Shown: positions 25,794 to 35,604, counted from the first letter of the stretch. The stretch is DNA of 64,000 nucleotides from Robiginitomaculum sp. (GCA_016765135.1 JAESQN010000045.1:116540-180539); one strand, 5' to 3'. Numbers and translations are program-made. The notes: generated by a model from the sequence alone, not told the origin.

Positions 25794-26101
25794 GCGCTTA
25801 CCCCGACCGGAAAAGATATGACGGGGAGTGTCGTATCGTTCGCCTGTTCATTGGCCAGTGAAATGCCTGATGATGTAAGGCGGTAAATATGACGGGGTGG
25901 CCGCCCCGGTTGATCAGATTCGCGCCATGTCGCCTCAAGAAATTGTTGTTCATGAAGGCGCATAAGGATTGGATATAATGCCCCGGATTTCAGTAAGGTT
26001 ATTTTGGATATCTCATACCCGTATTGCCATTTTTGAGGTGAATGTAAAAGCATAGCCAGTACTATACGGGTCTGCTTTGAGATGTTTTTACGTCTTGCCA
26101 T
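25790..26101 (-). CDS. PadR-family transcriptional regulator
   Basis: A 103-aa winged-helix protein: the YGYEISK and KSGALYPILMRL segments, a wing with PGRPPRHIYRLTSSG, and a short C-terminus. PadR proteins usually repress neighbouring genes and respond to phenolics, drugs or envelope stress. I start at ATG 26101 (MARRKN), the usual family N-terminus; an in-frame ATG 15 bp upstream is possible, and neither has a clear Shine-Dalgarno. First gene of a tightly overlapping three-gene operon with two membrane proteins. Confidence 0.88.
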   Translation of the reverse strand: MARRKNISKQTRIVLAMLLHSPQKWQYGYEISKITLLKSGALYPILMRLHEQQFLEATWRESDQPGRPPRHIYRLTSSGISLANEQANDTTLPVISFPVGVSA

Positions 26102-26176
26102 GCCATAAATATACATATGTAGAGTTTAGAGTCAACCACCCTCTTTCCGGTTTCACTTACTGTTCACGGGAAAGGT

Positions 26177-26560
26177 TTATCCCACCACCTCACACCGCGC
26201 ATATTTCAGCGCGTAACTCATGCCTGTCTGCTCATGGGTCAGGACGCAGTTTTTGTTTGAGATGCTGAGGCTGAAATGATCTGGCATGTCCATGCGCCGC
26301 CCCATTATTGGATCACCTGCGGGGGATCGGAATTCAGGTCGTTCAATGGCCAGTGTCGAGCTTGTGGTCAGGACATCCGGCGCGATTGTTACCTTTACAC
26401 CATTTAAGGCTTGGGAGACCACGTCTTGTATTTCTGTGGTAACTTTTGCAGACGAATTTACAAGCAGTGCAGGTTCGCCTTTGGTTGGCGGTAGCGTCTG
26501 GCACCCCGCACTAAGAACGGCAACCATTATGGTCAGGCCCGTTTTAAAAACACCAGCCAT
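26177..26560 (-). CDS. Small lipoprotein of unknown function
   Basis: A 127-aa protein with a signal peptide and lipobox LSAGC (Cys ~20). The mature part ends in CVLTHEQTGMSYALKYARCEVVG; two Cys there could pair. I recognise no family. It begins two bases after the S41 protease stop, so the two are translationally coupled and probably act in the same compartment. Confidence 0.72.
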   Translation of the reverse strand: MAGVFKTGLTIMVAVLSAGCQTLPPTKGEPALLVNSSAKVTTEIQDVVSQALNGVKVTIAPDVLTTSSTLAIERPEFRSPAGDPIMGRRMDMPDHFSLSISNKNCVLTHEQTGMSYALKYARCEVVG

Positions 26561-26562
26561 AA

Positions 26563-28233
26563 TTATTCTTTGCCAAGAGGTGCATTTAGTATCAGGCTTT
26601 GCTCCAACAACAAACGCGACCGTACCCGAGGGTCATTATATAATGATAATGGATCATCAGAGGCAAAGGCTGCGCTGGCTTTGTTACTGGCTTCACCCAG
26701 AGATTTTGTAGCCACCACCGGGCAAACGCCCGTTTCCCTATAGCTAAGCGCGGTGGAAAACAATGCTTCGGTCTCGTCGCCCATAACCTTGGTGAAATCG
26801 TCCCCGACCTCACACCCTGGGATCAACTCACCGCTATTGATGGCCGCGTCAATAGGGGTAAACCCGTCGGCGTAATCACCAAAAGTTTTGTCATTTTCGC
26901 CTCTGAACTGGATGGTAAAATACGTGACGCCGCAATTGTCCGTGGCGTAAAATCCGTAAGGTTTGCCGCATGTGGTCGTGCCGATCAATACGACCTCAAC
27001 ATCGACACCGCGCAGGCCGTTAATAACCGCCTCGCTGGCCGAACATGTGCGGGCGGTCGAGAGAATAAACACCCTGTTTAAATTAACAGTCGGCAGGGCC
27101 GTGCCAGCAGCCACTGAGAACCCACGGGCCGTGCTATAAAACGGGGTCGGCACCAAGGTGCGACCTGTCACAGGGTCGATGGTGGGATGCTTGTCATTAA
27201 AGGTGAGTTTGTCAAATATCGCACCGCTGGTCTGCGCATTTCCTGCGATCATATAACCAAGCTCGCCAGCAATGGCCAAAAACCCGCCGCCGTTATAACG
27301 TAAATCCAAAACCAAATCGCTGATACCTTCGTTCTGAAATGTGGTCATGGCATCAAACAAAGCCTGCTCGGCACTTGAAGTGCCAAATGTGGTAAAGTGC
27401 AAATAACCAATTTTGTCACCAGCCACATCAATGGTTTTGGCGACATTGACCGGATCGGACGTAACGATAGCCGATGTCATGGTGAATGTGCGTTCAGTGC
27501 CATTTAGATCGCGGACTCTAAACGTATGATTTTCGTCAGCTCCGTCCGGGAAAAGTCCGGCGTTTAGCGTGTTGGTATCTGTGCCGTTAATCACGTCTAC
27601 GCCATTAATTCTCAGGATAACAGCGCCTCGGTCCAAATTGGCAGGAGCGCTTGTAGCCGGTGATCCAGCTTCCACAAAGGCTATGCGTATATCACGCGGA
27701 GGCGCACTGCGGATGAATGTAAAGCGGGCCCCGTACCCGGCGGATGCACCGCTGGAAACACGTTGTTGGTGCTCTTCTGTATCAATTGTAAAATGAAACC
27801 GGTCTCTAGCGTTTCCCGATGAAGTTATAGCCGGGCTTTTCAAAACATCAAAATAATCCAACCTGTCAGCAATAGTCGCCGGATCTATATCTTCTATCTC
27901 ACGATACCATAAATAAGTATTGTCGCTCCATGAACGTAACCAGTGCTTCTCGTGCAGAGTAGAACCGGCAATGTCAAGGTAAGGTTGGCCAGTTGCCGGG
28001 TTGGTGCCACTACGCGGAGCAGCGCAACGGTTTTTGAAAACACCTTCAGCTTCAAAGACACCTTGCGTCCACGTAGGCCCGGTGCTCACAGACGGTGGTG
28101 GAGGTGAAAGTGAAGGTGGTGGTGGGGTCGGGCTTGAGCCACCCCCACATGCGGTTAATAAAAGCGCAGAACCCAAAAATAATGTTGATATGACCAAAGG
28201 CCGCCGAAAAGATCGTGTGCCGAAATTACGCAT
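26563..28233 (-). CDS. S41-family peptidase lipoprotein
   Basis: A 556-aa lipoprotein with lipobox LLTAC (Cys ~29) and a Pro/Ser linker (PTPPPPSLSPPPP). A PDZ-like segment (GAVILRINGVDVI) is followed by the S41 domain: LDLRYNGGG, catalytic Ser in RTCSASEAV and Lys in TTCGKPYG. These are C-terminal processing proteases acting in the periplasm. GGAG lies ahead of the ATG. A coupled small lipoprotein follows. Extra Cys residues near the active site (ARTCS, TTCGK, DNCG) are unusual and could make it redox-sensitive. Confidence 0.88.
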   Translation of the reverse strand: MRNFGTRSFRRPLVISTLFLGSALLLTACGGGSSPTPPPPSLSPPPPSVSTGPTWTQGVFEAEGVFKNRCAAPRSGTNPATGQPYLDIAGSTLHEKHWLRSWSDNTYLWYREIEDIDPATIADRLDYFDVLKSPAITSSGNARDRFHFTIDTEEHQQRVSSGASAGYGARFTFIRSAPPRDIRIAFVEAGSPATSAPANLDRGAVILRINGVDVINGTDTNTLNAGLFPDGADENHTFRVRDLNGTERTFTMTSAIVTSDPVNVAKTIDVAGDKIGYLHFTTFGTSSAEQALFDAMTTFQNEGISDLVLDLRYNGGGFLAIAGELGYMIAGNAQTSGAIFDKLTFNDKHPTIDPVTGRTLVPTPFYSTARGFSVAAGTALPTVNLNRVFILSTARTCSASEAVINGLRGVDVEVVLIGTTTCGKPYGFYATDNCGVTYFTIQFRGENDKTFGDYADGFTPIDAAINSGELIPGCEVGDDFTKVMGDETEALFSTALSYRETGVCPVVATKSLGEASNKASAAFASDDPLSLYNDPRVRSRLLLEQSLILNAPLGKE

Positions 28234-28328
28234 ATATTACTCCGTTAGTATAAGCAGTGACGGCCCCAAAGCTATCTAATAGGTGCATTTTTAAATGCCG
28301 TCCAGTCCGAAACTCAGAATGCTTGATC

Positions 28329-29288
28329 TCAGAATGCTTGACTAAAGGCGGCCAAGAAATCGTCCAGCTTATCCTTGGACAAATGATTGATACCGGCAGC
28401 AGCGGTGCGGCCACCGCCTGTGGGGAATTGCAGGCATAACTTATCTGCACCGTTCGGATTGTTTTTCGGGGCGCGGACAGAGACGGTGTAGCCGCCGTGT
28501 GCATTGTGGGTCAGCACTGCATGGGCTTGGTCAGGCTCTCGCCCGGACAGCACATTACTATAACTGCCTGATACCCGCCTGGCCCAAGGAATATCATCCA
28601 AAATTGTGATGCCCGGTTCAATAAACCCACACTGCGCCGCCTTGGACATATCATCTTTAAATCCGGCTTCAAGTTTTTCGAAAATTTCAGGATGAGCAGA
28701 CAGAAACTTGCTTGGTGTCGCATATCGTACACACTGTTTGAACAAATACTCGGGGGTGAAATGCAAATCGGAGATATCCCGACCGTAAGCATTGTAATTA
28801 ATCAATTCCCCGAAAGATTTGAGTTTGCCTAAATTATCACCGCTTAAAAACAAAGAGCGGGCGGCTGACGCGGCGGCATTTGCCATATTATCACCAAACG
28901 CAGCCACAACGGCCCATTCCTTATAGGCTCCCTTCAGGCAATGATTGACCAGAAGCGAAGTACAAGTATCGGGGCTTGTATCAATAACGGCAAACAGGTT
29001 TTCATGTTTTGGTATGTCGCCTGGATTGTGATGATCGACATAAAAAACAACGGCCCCGGCTTCCAGGTTTTGCCGTAAGCCCTTCGCGTTGGTGGCCATG
29101 GAAATGTCCAGCGCCGTTATCTGGTCGCCCGCATCCGCATGTACCCGTGCCAGCAAATTAATATCGCGTTTGACGCCAGTGACCAATACGGCCCCGCGTG
29201 GTTCCGCCACATGAGAGTGTGCAAGGCGCAATTGCACCAGCGCACAAATGCCGTCCGCATCGCCGTTAAAAACATCATAGCACTGCAT
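28329..29288 (-). CDS. DHH-family phosphoesterase
   Basis: A 319-aa protein with motif FNGDADGICA (~7-16), an aspartate region ALDISM, the DHH signature VDHHNPGD (~104-111) and a C-terminal DHHA1-type segment ending in PTGGGRTAAAGI. Members hydrolyse phosphodiester bonds in short RNAs, cyclic dinucleotides or pyrophosphate using two metal ions. Length fits NrnA-like enzymes, but exact substrate is not determinable. It stands alone, divergent from the DPP-IV-like gene. Confidence 0.85.
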   Translation of the reverse strand: MQCYDVFNGDADGICALVQLRLAHSHVAEPRGAVLVTGVKRDINLLARVHADAGDQITALDISMATNAKGLRQNLEAGAVVFYVDHHNPGDIPKHENLFAVIDTSPDTCTSLLVNHCLKGAYKEWAVVAAFGDNMANAAASAARSLFLSGDNLGKLKSFGELINYNAYGRDISDLHFTPEYLFKQCVRYATPSKFLSAHPEIFEKLEAGFKDDMSKAAQCGFIEPGITILDDIPWARRVSGSYSNVLSGREPDQAHAVLTHNAHGGYTVSVRAPKNNPNGADKLCLQFPTGGGRTAAAGINHLSKDKLDDFLAAFSQAF

Positions 29289-29356
29289 TTACGTCTCCTT
29301 GCTTGCATTCCTTACACGTCCCTGCAAGTATATACAAAACCAAATATGAGGGAATT

Positions 29357-31621
29357 ATGCGCTTAACTATCATGAGCCTGTTGGCGACCACACTGTTTGT
29401 AGCATGTAGCCAGCAAACCGAAACACCAGAGCTACAGCCGAGCAGTGTCAAACCTGGTGATCTCACAGCAGCCATCATTCATTCTGACCCGGCCCTTTCT
29501 GGCCCCAGTTTAAGAAAAGCCAGCATCTCGCCTAACGGGAAAATGGTCACAGTCTTGCAAGGCCGCGCCGATGATGCGGGCCAGCAGGATTTATGGGCCT
29601 ATGATTTGGCTACGGGTGAGAGGCGGCTCTTGGTCAGTTCGACGGATTTATTGGGTGCGCCTGAAATTCTCTCCGCCGAAGAAAAAAATCGGCGTGAACG
29701 CATGCGCGAAACGGGCAAGGGTATTGTCGCCTATAGCTGGGACAGTGAAGGTAAGCAGATTTTATTTCCCCTTGGCGGTGATGTTTTTGTCTATAATCTG
29801 GAAACCACCAAAGCGACACAAATCACCAATACCGACGGTTTCGAGACCGATGCCAGAATTTCGGCGTCGGGAGAGTTTGTCAGCTATGTGCGCGATAATG
29901 ATCTGTATATGACCGATTTGACCTCGGGCCGGGAGAGCCGTTTGTCATTTGGCGCAAATGAGCTTGTACGCAATGCAACGGCCAGTTTTGTCGTACAAGA
30001 AGAACTGGCCCGCTCTACCGGATATTGGTTATCCCCCACCGAAACCCATCTTGCTTATTCACAAATCGACGAAAGTCCCATTGCCGTTGAGCACCGGATT
30101 GAGTACGGAGCCGACGGCATTGAAAACATCGCCCAGCGTTACCCGTTCGCGGGCACTGACAATGCCACCGTCAAGCTGGCCATAAAGCCGCTTGGCGGCG
30201 GCGATGCAGTATGGGCGGACATTGGGGACAACCCTGATATATATCTAGCCCGCGTCTATTGGAGTGAAAACGGCAAACATCTCTATGTCGGGATTTTATC
30301 ACGGGATCATAAATCCTTAAAAATGCTGGGTATTGACCCCACCACCGGAGCTAGCGAAGTTTTATTTGAAGAAACCAGCAAGACTTGGATCAATATGCGT
30401 GGTGATTTTAAGGCCTTGAAAGATGGTGGATTCCTATGGTCGAGCGAACGTAGCGGGTTTTGGCACATTTACCGCTATGATAAAGACGGCAAAAACCCGG
30501 TACAAATTACCAAGGGTAATTGGCCAGTTTCCAAGGTTAATTGTATCGACGAAACGGCACAGAGGGTTTATTTTACGGGCTGGCAGGAAACGGCACTTGA
30601 GCAACATATCTATAGTATCGGCTTTGACGGTGAGAACCTGATACAACTTTCAAAAGGCGAAGGTGTTCACAATGCCAGCTTTGCCAATAATTGCACGGCC
30701 TATATCGGGACATTTTCCAATAAATCCACACCGCCCCAGACCCGTGCCTACAAAAACGACGGCACACCGCTAACCTGGCTTAATGAGAACAAGCTGGACG
30801 CGGACCACCCTTACGCACCTTATACGGCGTCCCATGTAACGCCGGAGTTTGGCCAATTAGCGGCGGCTGACGGCACTATGATGGATTATATGCTGTACAA
30901 ACCGGCAGATATAAAACCCGGTGAAAAACGTGCTGCCATCACTATTGTTTACGGCGGCCCCGGCGTGCAGCGGGTCAATAAAGGCTGGAACAATAAAGTT
31001 TGGTTGGCACAAATGTTGGTCGATAACGGGTTTGTCGTGTTCCAGGTGGACAATAGAGGTGCTAGCAAACGCGGTAAGGCATTTGAAGACCATCTCTACC
31101 GTTCCATGGGTATAACCGAAACCATAGACCAGTCCGTGGGCGCAGAATTTCTCAAAGCCCTACCCTATGTGGACGGGGACAATATGGGGGTTTATGGTTG
31201 GTCTTACGGCGGCTATATGGCCCTGCATATGCTGGCCCAAACCGACCATTACAAAGCCGGCGTGTCCGGCGCACCCGTCACCGACTGGGCCTTGTACGAC
31301 ACCGCCTACACCGAACGCTATCTCGGCGACCCGCGCCCGGACAATGCCAATTACACCAAAGACGCATATGAAAATGCCAGCGTTTTTGCCCATTTGGACG
31401 GTTTGACTGAGCCGTTCTTGCTCATTCACGGCATGGCTGATGATAATGTGGTGTTTCGCCATTCAATAAAACTCATGAACGAGATGCAAAAGCGAGGAGT
31501 GCACAATATGCGCGTCATGACTTATCCCGGCGAAAAGCACGGCTTCAGATCAAGGTCTAATCAAATCCACCGCGACCAGGAGATTTTGAATTTCTTTGTG
31601 GAGAATTTGAACGGGGAGTGA
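29357..31621 (+). CDS. Dipeptidyl peptidase IV-like S9 peptidase (lipoprotein)
   Basis: A 754-aa protein with a short signal peptide and lipobox FVAC (Cys ~15), an N-terminal beta-propeller (~45-480, with DPP-IV-like VVQEELARSTGYW and WSPT-like segments) and a C-terminal alpha/beta hydrolase. Triad: Ser616 (GWSYGGY), Asp695 (GMADDN) and His728 (GEKHGF). It cuts X-Pro or X-Ala dipeptides from peptide N-termini. I set the start at ATG 29357, with GAGG upstream; an earlier in-frame ATG at 29303 would bury the signal peptide. Confidence 0.93.
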   Translation: MRLTIMSLLATTLFVACSQQTETPELQPSSVKPGDLTAAIIHSDPALSGPSLRKASISPNGKMVTVLQGRADDAGQQDLWAYDLATGERRLLVSSTDLLGAPEILSAEEKNRRERMRETGKGIVAYSWDSEGKQILFPLGGDVFVYNLETTKATQITNTDGFETDARISASGEFVSYVRDNDLYMTDLTSGRESRLSFGANELVRNATASFVVQEELARSTGYWLSPTETHLAYSQIDESPIAVEHRIEYGADGIENIAQRYPFAGTDNATVKLAIKPLGGGDAVWADIGDNPDIYLARVYWSENGKHLYVGILSRDHKSLKMLGIDPTTGASEVLFEETSKTWINMRGDFKALKDGGFLWSSERSGFWHIYRYDKDGKNPVQITKGNWPVSKVNCIDETAQRVYFTGWQETALEQHIYSIGFDGENLIQLSKGEGVHNASFANNCTAYIGTFSNKSTPPQTRAYKNDGTPLTWLNENKLDADHPYAPYTASHVTPEFGQLAAADGTMMDYMLYKPADIKPGEKRAAITIVYGGPGVQRVNKGWNNKVWLAQMLVDNGFVVFQVDNRGASKRGKAFEDHLYRSMGITETIDQSVGAEFLKALPYVDGDNMGVYGWSYGGYMALHMLAQTDHYKAGVSGAPVTDWALYDTAYTERYLGDPRPDNANYTKDAYENASVFAHLDGLTEPFLLIHGMADDNVVFRHSIKLMNEMQKRGVHNMRVMTYPGEKHGFRSRSNQIHRDQEILNFFVENLNGE

Positions 31622-31716
31622 TGTAGCTAGCTTAGAGTGTGGTTTTGTATAATTTTATCACATTGGAAGCATATCATGACCCTGTCCGCAAAACGGTAAA
31701 CATTAAATTTACGCAA

Positions 31717-32535
31717 CTACTGACCCGGCAAACTAACATCTTCCATTTTTAAAGAAGCCGCTTTGTTCTTGGGTTTAGGTAGTTTGAAGGGCAGTAATAT
31801 TTGGCCGATATAGCTCTCGGGAACCGGCGTGTCCGTTCCGTAGTGGGCAGGACCACTGGTTTCTTTCATGATAGCCGTTTTGAAAATTATATCAATGATC
31901 GGTAACTGCCCTGCATAGTTTTTATCAAAAGCGTCTTCTTCATTGGCATGGTGCCAATGATGATAAGTTGGCGATACTAAAATCCAGCGTAGTAGTCCAA
32001 ATCGGATGTTTATATTCGAATGTTTCAAGTAAGAGTGCCAAACAAATATAACAAAAAATATAGCTATTGATTCCGTCGAGAACCCGAATGTATAAGGGAT
32101 AATAAGAGACAGACCCCGCGTCAAAATTTGATCAATAGGATGAACTCGGTGCGCCGCCAGCCAATCCATTTCTTCAATACTATGATGGACCGCATGTAAT
32201 TTCCATAGGAATGGTATTTCATGAAACATCCGGTGGACAAAATAATACCCGATATCAGCAATGATAATGATTGCGATAACTTGGACAATCAGATGTTGAC
32301 TCGCAATCACCTCTGTAACGCGTGCGGGTAAAATTGGGTTAATTATGAGTGACCCGAGTACGATTATAAATACGAAACCCACGCCTATAATGAAAGGTGA
32401 AATCAAGGCATAGCAGCTATCCAAGGACCATTTTGCTCTAAATACTTTTTTGTCTTTTAATCTAGGAAGAAGGTATTCCAGCGGTAAAAAAACAGCCATT
32501 GTGACTAATAGTTTTTGCAGTATATCTAAGATCAT
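31717..32535 (-). CDS. Fatty acid hydroxylase/sterol desaturase family protein
   Basis: About 272 residues, polytopic, with the histidine clusters of di-iron membrane oxygenases: HRMFH (near TM), HAVHHS, HRVHP and HHWHHANEED. Members hydroxylate or desaturate lipids, sterols or carotenoids. A TTG at 32577 could add 14 residues; I prefer ATG 32535 with AGG at the proper distance. It follows an acyltransferase gene on the same strand, suggesting lipid or glycan decoration. Substrate unknown. Confidence 0.88.
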   Translation of the reverse strand: MILDILQKLLVTMAVFLPLEYLLPRLKDKKVFRAKWSLDSCYALISPFIIGVGFVFIIVLGSLIINPILPARVTEVIASQHLIVQVIAIIIIADIGYYFVHRMFHEIPFLWKLHAVHHSIEEMDWLAAHRVHPIDQILTRGLSLIIPYTFGFSTESIAIFFVIFVWHSYLKHSNINIRFGLLRWILVSPTYHHWHHANEEDAFDKNYAGQLPIIDIIFKTAIMKETSGPAHYGTDTPVPESYIGQILLPFKLPKPKNKAASLKMEDVSLPGQ

Positions 32536-32595
32536 TAAATTACCTGATTTTGCCTGTTCAACGACATACCATAACAAATAAAGACTATTAATTAT

Positions 32596-33789
32596 TTAAC
32601 GGGCGGAAATAAATTTAGATGTTCGGCGGTTCTTAATTTTAAGGAATGGCTTTTCCACAGTGAAATGCAAAATCAAAGCACCTGCAAAAGCAAGGGTCAT
32701 GTAAATTCCCCAAAATGATAAGGGAGCATCTGGTAATGTTAAAGCCAGTGCCAATGGGATAAGCGGAAAATGAATAAGGTATAAGGCGTAACTTAATCGA
32801 GATACGAAGCGCCAGACAGCTTCGCCAATAACCGGTACACCTGAAAGCTGTGTTGCGCATATAACCATAGCGCCAAATAACAATGCCAAACTTATAGGCT
32901 GCCCCATCATATCCCAAAATCCGAAATTTGCTAAAAAATCATGGGAGAGCACTAAGCCTCCCAACAATATTGCGGCAAGCGCAAAAAGCCATTTTGCTTG
33001 CGCTGGCTTCAACTTAAATTTTCGCCTGATTTCAAGATAACTAATGGCAAATCCCACGACCAAAGGCTCCGTGGATAAATGAAATGGGCTTCTGTAATTT
33101 TGAAAGAAAGTCTGGTAATTAATCTCAGTATTCGCCACCCAAAATTGTAAAGTTTTGACGAGAGGCGCACATAGAAACAAGAGCGCCAGAAACAAAAAAG
33201 CTAACCGGGTCTGTTTGAATTGAACGAGAATAAAGGCAACCATTGGAGCAGCAATATAAAACTTCTCTTCGACGCCGAGCGACCAAAACACAACATTAAT
33301 GTTCGAAGGTAAATAGTCCTGCAAGAACAACATGTGGTAAAATACGCGTAGAGCCAAATGTTCGGTGGCTACAGCATATAGTGGAAACACGCCTAAAGCC
33401 GTGATAAATAATACCGCAAAATAGGCAGGAATAATCCGTAAGGCGCGGTGCCAAAAATAGGTTCTGATATTGATCTGATTGCCCTTGTCGAACATTTTGA
33501 TCAGGCTTTTACCAATCAGATACCCTGACAAAACCAAAAACAGATCTACGCCGACCCACCCATTGATAAAAAGATTATGTAAGGGGGATGTCGCCAAAGC
33601 GTTTAATGCATCTGAGGACGAGTTTACCAAGGCCCGCTCCCCGTGCCGCAACAACACAAACAGCACCGCAACCGCCCGCAAAAAATCTAGCCACGGGTTT
33701 TGCCCCGCTATTGCAGGAAATGAAAAATAACGAGGTGGGATAACGGACCGGGAAGATCCCTTTGCGCTAGACATGCCAATCTTCATCAT
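32596..33789 (-). CDS. Acyltransferase 3 family membrane protein (OafA-like)
   Basis: A 397-aa integral membrane protein with ~10 helices. The N-terminal region has LDFLRAVAVLFVLLRHGE, with the conserved Arg and catalytic-type His, and the WSLGVEEKFY motif. These proteins transfer acetyl or other acyl groups to cell-surface glycans. GGAG lies before the ATG. It precedes a fatty-acid hydroxylase family gene by 60 bp in the same direction. Target polymer unknown; no glycosyltransferase is adjacent. Confidence 0.9.
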   Translation of the reverse strand: MMKIGMSSAKGSSRSVIPPRYFSFPAIAGQNPWLDFLRAVAVLFVLLRHGERALVNSSSDALNALATSPLHNLFINGWVGVDLFLVLSGYLIGKSLIKMFDKGNQINIRTYFWHRALRIIPAYFAVLFITALGVFPLYAVATEHLALRVFYHMLFLQDYLPSNINVVFWSLGVEEKFYIAAPMVAFILVQFKQTRLAFLFLALLFLCAPLVKTLQFWVANTEINYQTFFQNYRSPFHLSTEPLVVGFAISYLEIRRKFKLKPAQAKWLFALAAILLGGLVLSHDFLANFGFWDMMGQPISLALLFGAMVICATQLSGVPVIGEAVWRFVSRLSYALYLIHFPLIPLALALTLPDAPLSFWGIYMTLAFAGALILHFTVEKPFLKIKNRRTSKFISAR

Positions 33790-33853
33790 GTTTCTCCACC
33801 CAACACCCTTATAATAAATGACTTATGACAAAGGGGCGTTAAAAATTGTCTAA

Positions 33854-34015
33854 CGTCAACGCCGTTATATCCGCGATTTAGTGCGTAAGGATGAAGCAAA
33901 AGAACTTGCGATAATCAAGTTGCGGTGTAAACGGGGAGAAGGAAGATATAATAAAGCAACTATAAAAGCCCTCCCATCCGTGAACAACAGGACTAAAACA
34001 CCCTCTCGCTTTTGA
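33854..34015 (+). pseudogene. Relic of a ParD/CopG-type antitoxin gene
   Basis: This frame reads YIRDLVRKDEAKEL and then a basic stretch, which resembles the C-terminal half of ParD-like antitoxins. It is cut by a stop immediately upstream (33851-33853), has no proper start, and no intact toxin gene adjoins it. The rest of the 251-bp gap before ubiB is AT-rich with no other feature. A chance open frame cannot be excluded. Confidence 0.35.
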
Positions 34016-34040
34016 TTTTATCCTCTGCTAAGACACCACC

Positions 34041-35591
34041 ATGAAAACCTTGATCACATTTTTCCGGCTACTAAAAACCGCCTTTGTGTTGGCGCGTCAT
34101 GATGCTTTGATCCCGGCGGAATATGCGGGGCAAGTGCCGTTTATGGCGCGGCTTGTTGGCTTTGTTTCGCGCCTGTTTGCGGTGCGAGATCGGGCTAAAA
34201 ATCCCGGCGAGCGCTTTGCTAATGCTTTGGAAAAATTAGGGCCAGCCTATATTAAAGTTGGCCAGATTTTGGCGACCCGCTCCGACATGCTCGACCCGGA
34301 ATTTACCAAAGGTTTGTCGCGCCTCAAGGATCAGGTGCCTGCGTTCTCAAGGGACAAGGCAATAGAGCGGATAGAAAAAGAATACGGTAAACCGTGGCAG
34401 GAAATGTTCACGTCCTTGTCCGAACCGATTGCGGCGGCGTCTGTTGCGCAGGTGCATAAGGCGAAACTCAAAGATGGTGTGACCGTTGCTGTTAAGATAT
34501 TACGCCCCAATATCCATACACGCATGGCCAAAGACATTGATGTCTTGCGCATGGTGGCGGGGTTGGCCGAGTTTTTCGTGCCTGCCTCGCGCCGACTTGG
34601 GCCGAAAATGTTTGTGGAAACGGCGGCGCGGGCCGTGACGCTTGAACTGGACTTGCGCCTCGAAGCGGCCGCCGCCAGCGAACTTGGTGAAGCGGCCGAA
34701 GATACGGGTTTGTTTCGCGTACCCGCTATTCACTGGGCCTATAGCGCTAAAAATGTAATGGTGCTGGAATGGATAGACGGCACGGCATTTTCCAGTGATG
34801 CTCTGCTTACCGATCCAAATATTGACCGCAAGGCCTTGGCCGTGAAGGTCATACAAAGCTTCCTCACATGCGCTTTTGATTACGGGGTGTTTCATGCTGA
34901 TATGCATGAGGGCAATCTGGTGGTGGACAAGGACGGCGAACTGGTCTTGCTGGACTTCGGTATTTTGGGCCGGCTCAGCGAAGCCGAGCAACGCTTCCAC
35001 GCTGAAATCATGTACGGGTTTTTGATGCGCGATTACACCCGCATCGCCGAAATTCATTTCGAAGCCGGCTATGTGCCCGCCCATCATACAGTAGAGGATT
35101 TTGCTTCCGCCTTGCGAGCAGTTGGCGAGCCGATATTTGGCAAAACCTCAGATCAGGTCTCCATGGCCAAAGTCTTGCTACAACTGTTTGAAATCACCGA
35201 TATTTTTGACATGAAAATGCAGCCGCAATTGATCATGCTCCAAAAAACCATGATGCAGGCCGAGGGCGTCGCCAGGCGTCTCGACCCGGAATTTGATATG
35301 TGGGAAACCTCGCGCCCGGTGGTGGAAGCGTCTATGCGCCGCGAGCTTGGCCCGGAAGGCCGCATCAATGACTTTCTGGCTGATTTACGTCGGGCCCAAA
35401 AAACCCTGAAAGCCATGCCCGAAGCGGCCGACAATGTTGCTGCGCTCGCCAAAGCCTGGGCGGCAGGCGAGATCGATTTGGCAAAACCGGGCCAAAACAC
35501 AAAACCGCGAACACTGCGAAGAAATATTGCTTTGGTGGCTCTGGGTGCGCTAACTACTCTGGCCGGGGTTTGGGCCGCCGGACAAATATAA
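34041..35591 (+). CDS. ubiB: ABC1/UbiB-family atypical kinase
   Basis: A 516-aa protein needed for ubiquinone synthesis. Kinase-like motifs: KVGQILATRSDML (KxGQ), the Ala-rich loop ASVAQVH, VAVKILRP, the catalytic-loop-like HADMHEGNLVV and LLDFGILG. A C-terminal hydrophobic helix (~495-513) anchors it in the inner membrane. In alphaproteobacteria ubiB commonly lies between ubiE and coaBC; coaBC follows here 13 bp later, but no ubiE precedes it. A UbiE-like gene is at 55.3 kb instead. Confidence 0.93.
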   Translation: MKTLITFFRLLKTAFVLARHDALIPAEYAGQVPFMARLVGFVSRLFAVRDRAKNPGERFANALEKLGPAYIKVGQILATRSDMLDPEFTKGLSRLKDQVPAFSRDKAIERIEKEYGKPWQEMFTSLSEPIAAASVAQVHKAKLKDGVTVAVKILRPNIHTRMAKDIDVLRMVAGLAEFFVPASRRLGPKMFVETAARAVTLELDLRLEAAAASELGEAAEDTGLFRVPAIHWAYSAKNVMVLEWIDGTAFSSDALLTDPNIDRKALAVKVIQSFLTCAFDYGVFHADMHEGNLVVDKDGELVLLDFGILGRLSEAEQRFHAEIMYGFLMRDYTRIAEIHFEAGYVPAHHTVEDFASALRAVGEPIFGKTSDQVSMAKVLLQLFEITDIFDMKMQPQLIMLQKTMMQAEGVARRLDPEFDMWETSRPVVEASMRRELGPEGRINDFLADLRRAQKTLKAMPEAADNVAALAKAWAAGEIDLAKPGQNTKPRTLRRNIALVALGALTTLAGVWAAGQI

Positions 35592-35604
35592 CTGGACAAA
35601 TATA

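Noticed and set aside
34500..35087. Open frame of 195 codons on the minus strand inside ubiB
   Set aside because: Antisense to conserved kinase motifs; no Shine-Dalgarno and no recognisable domain.
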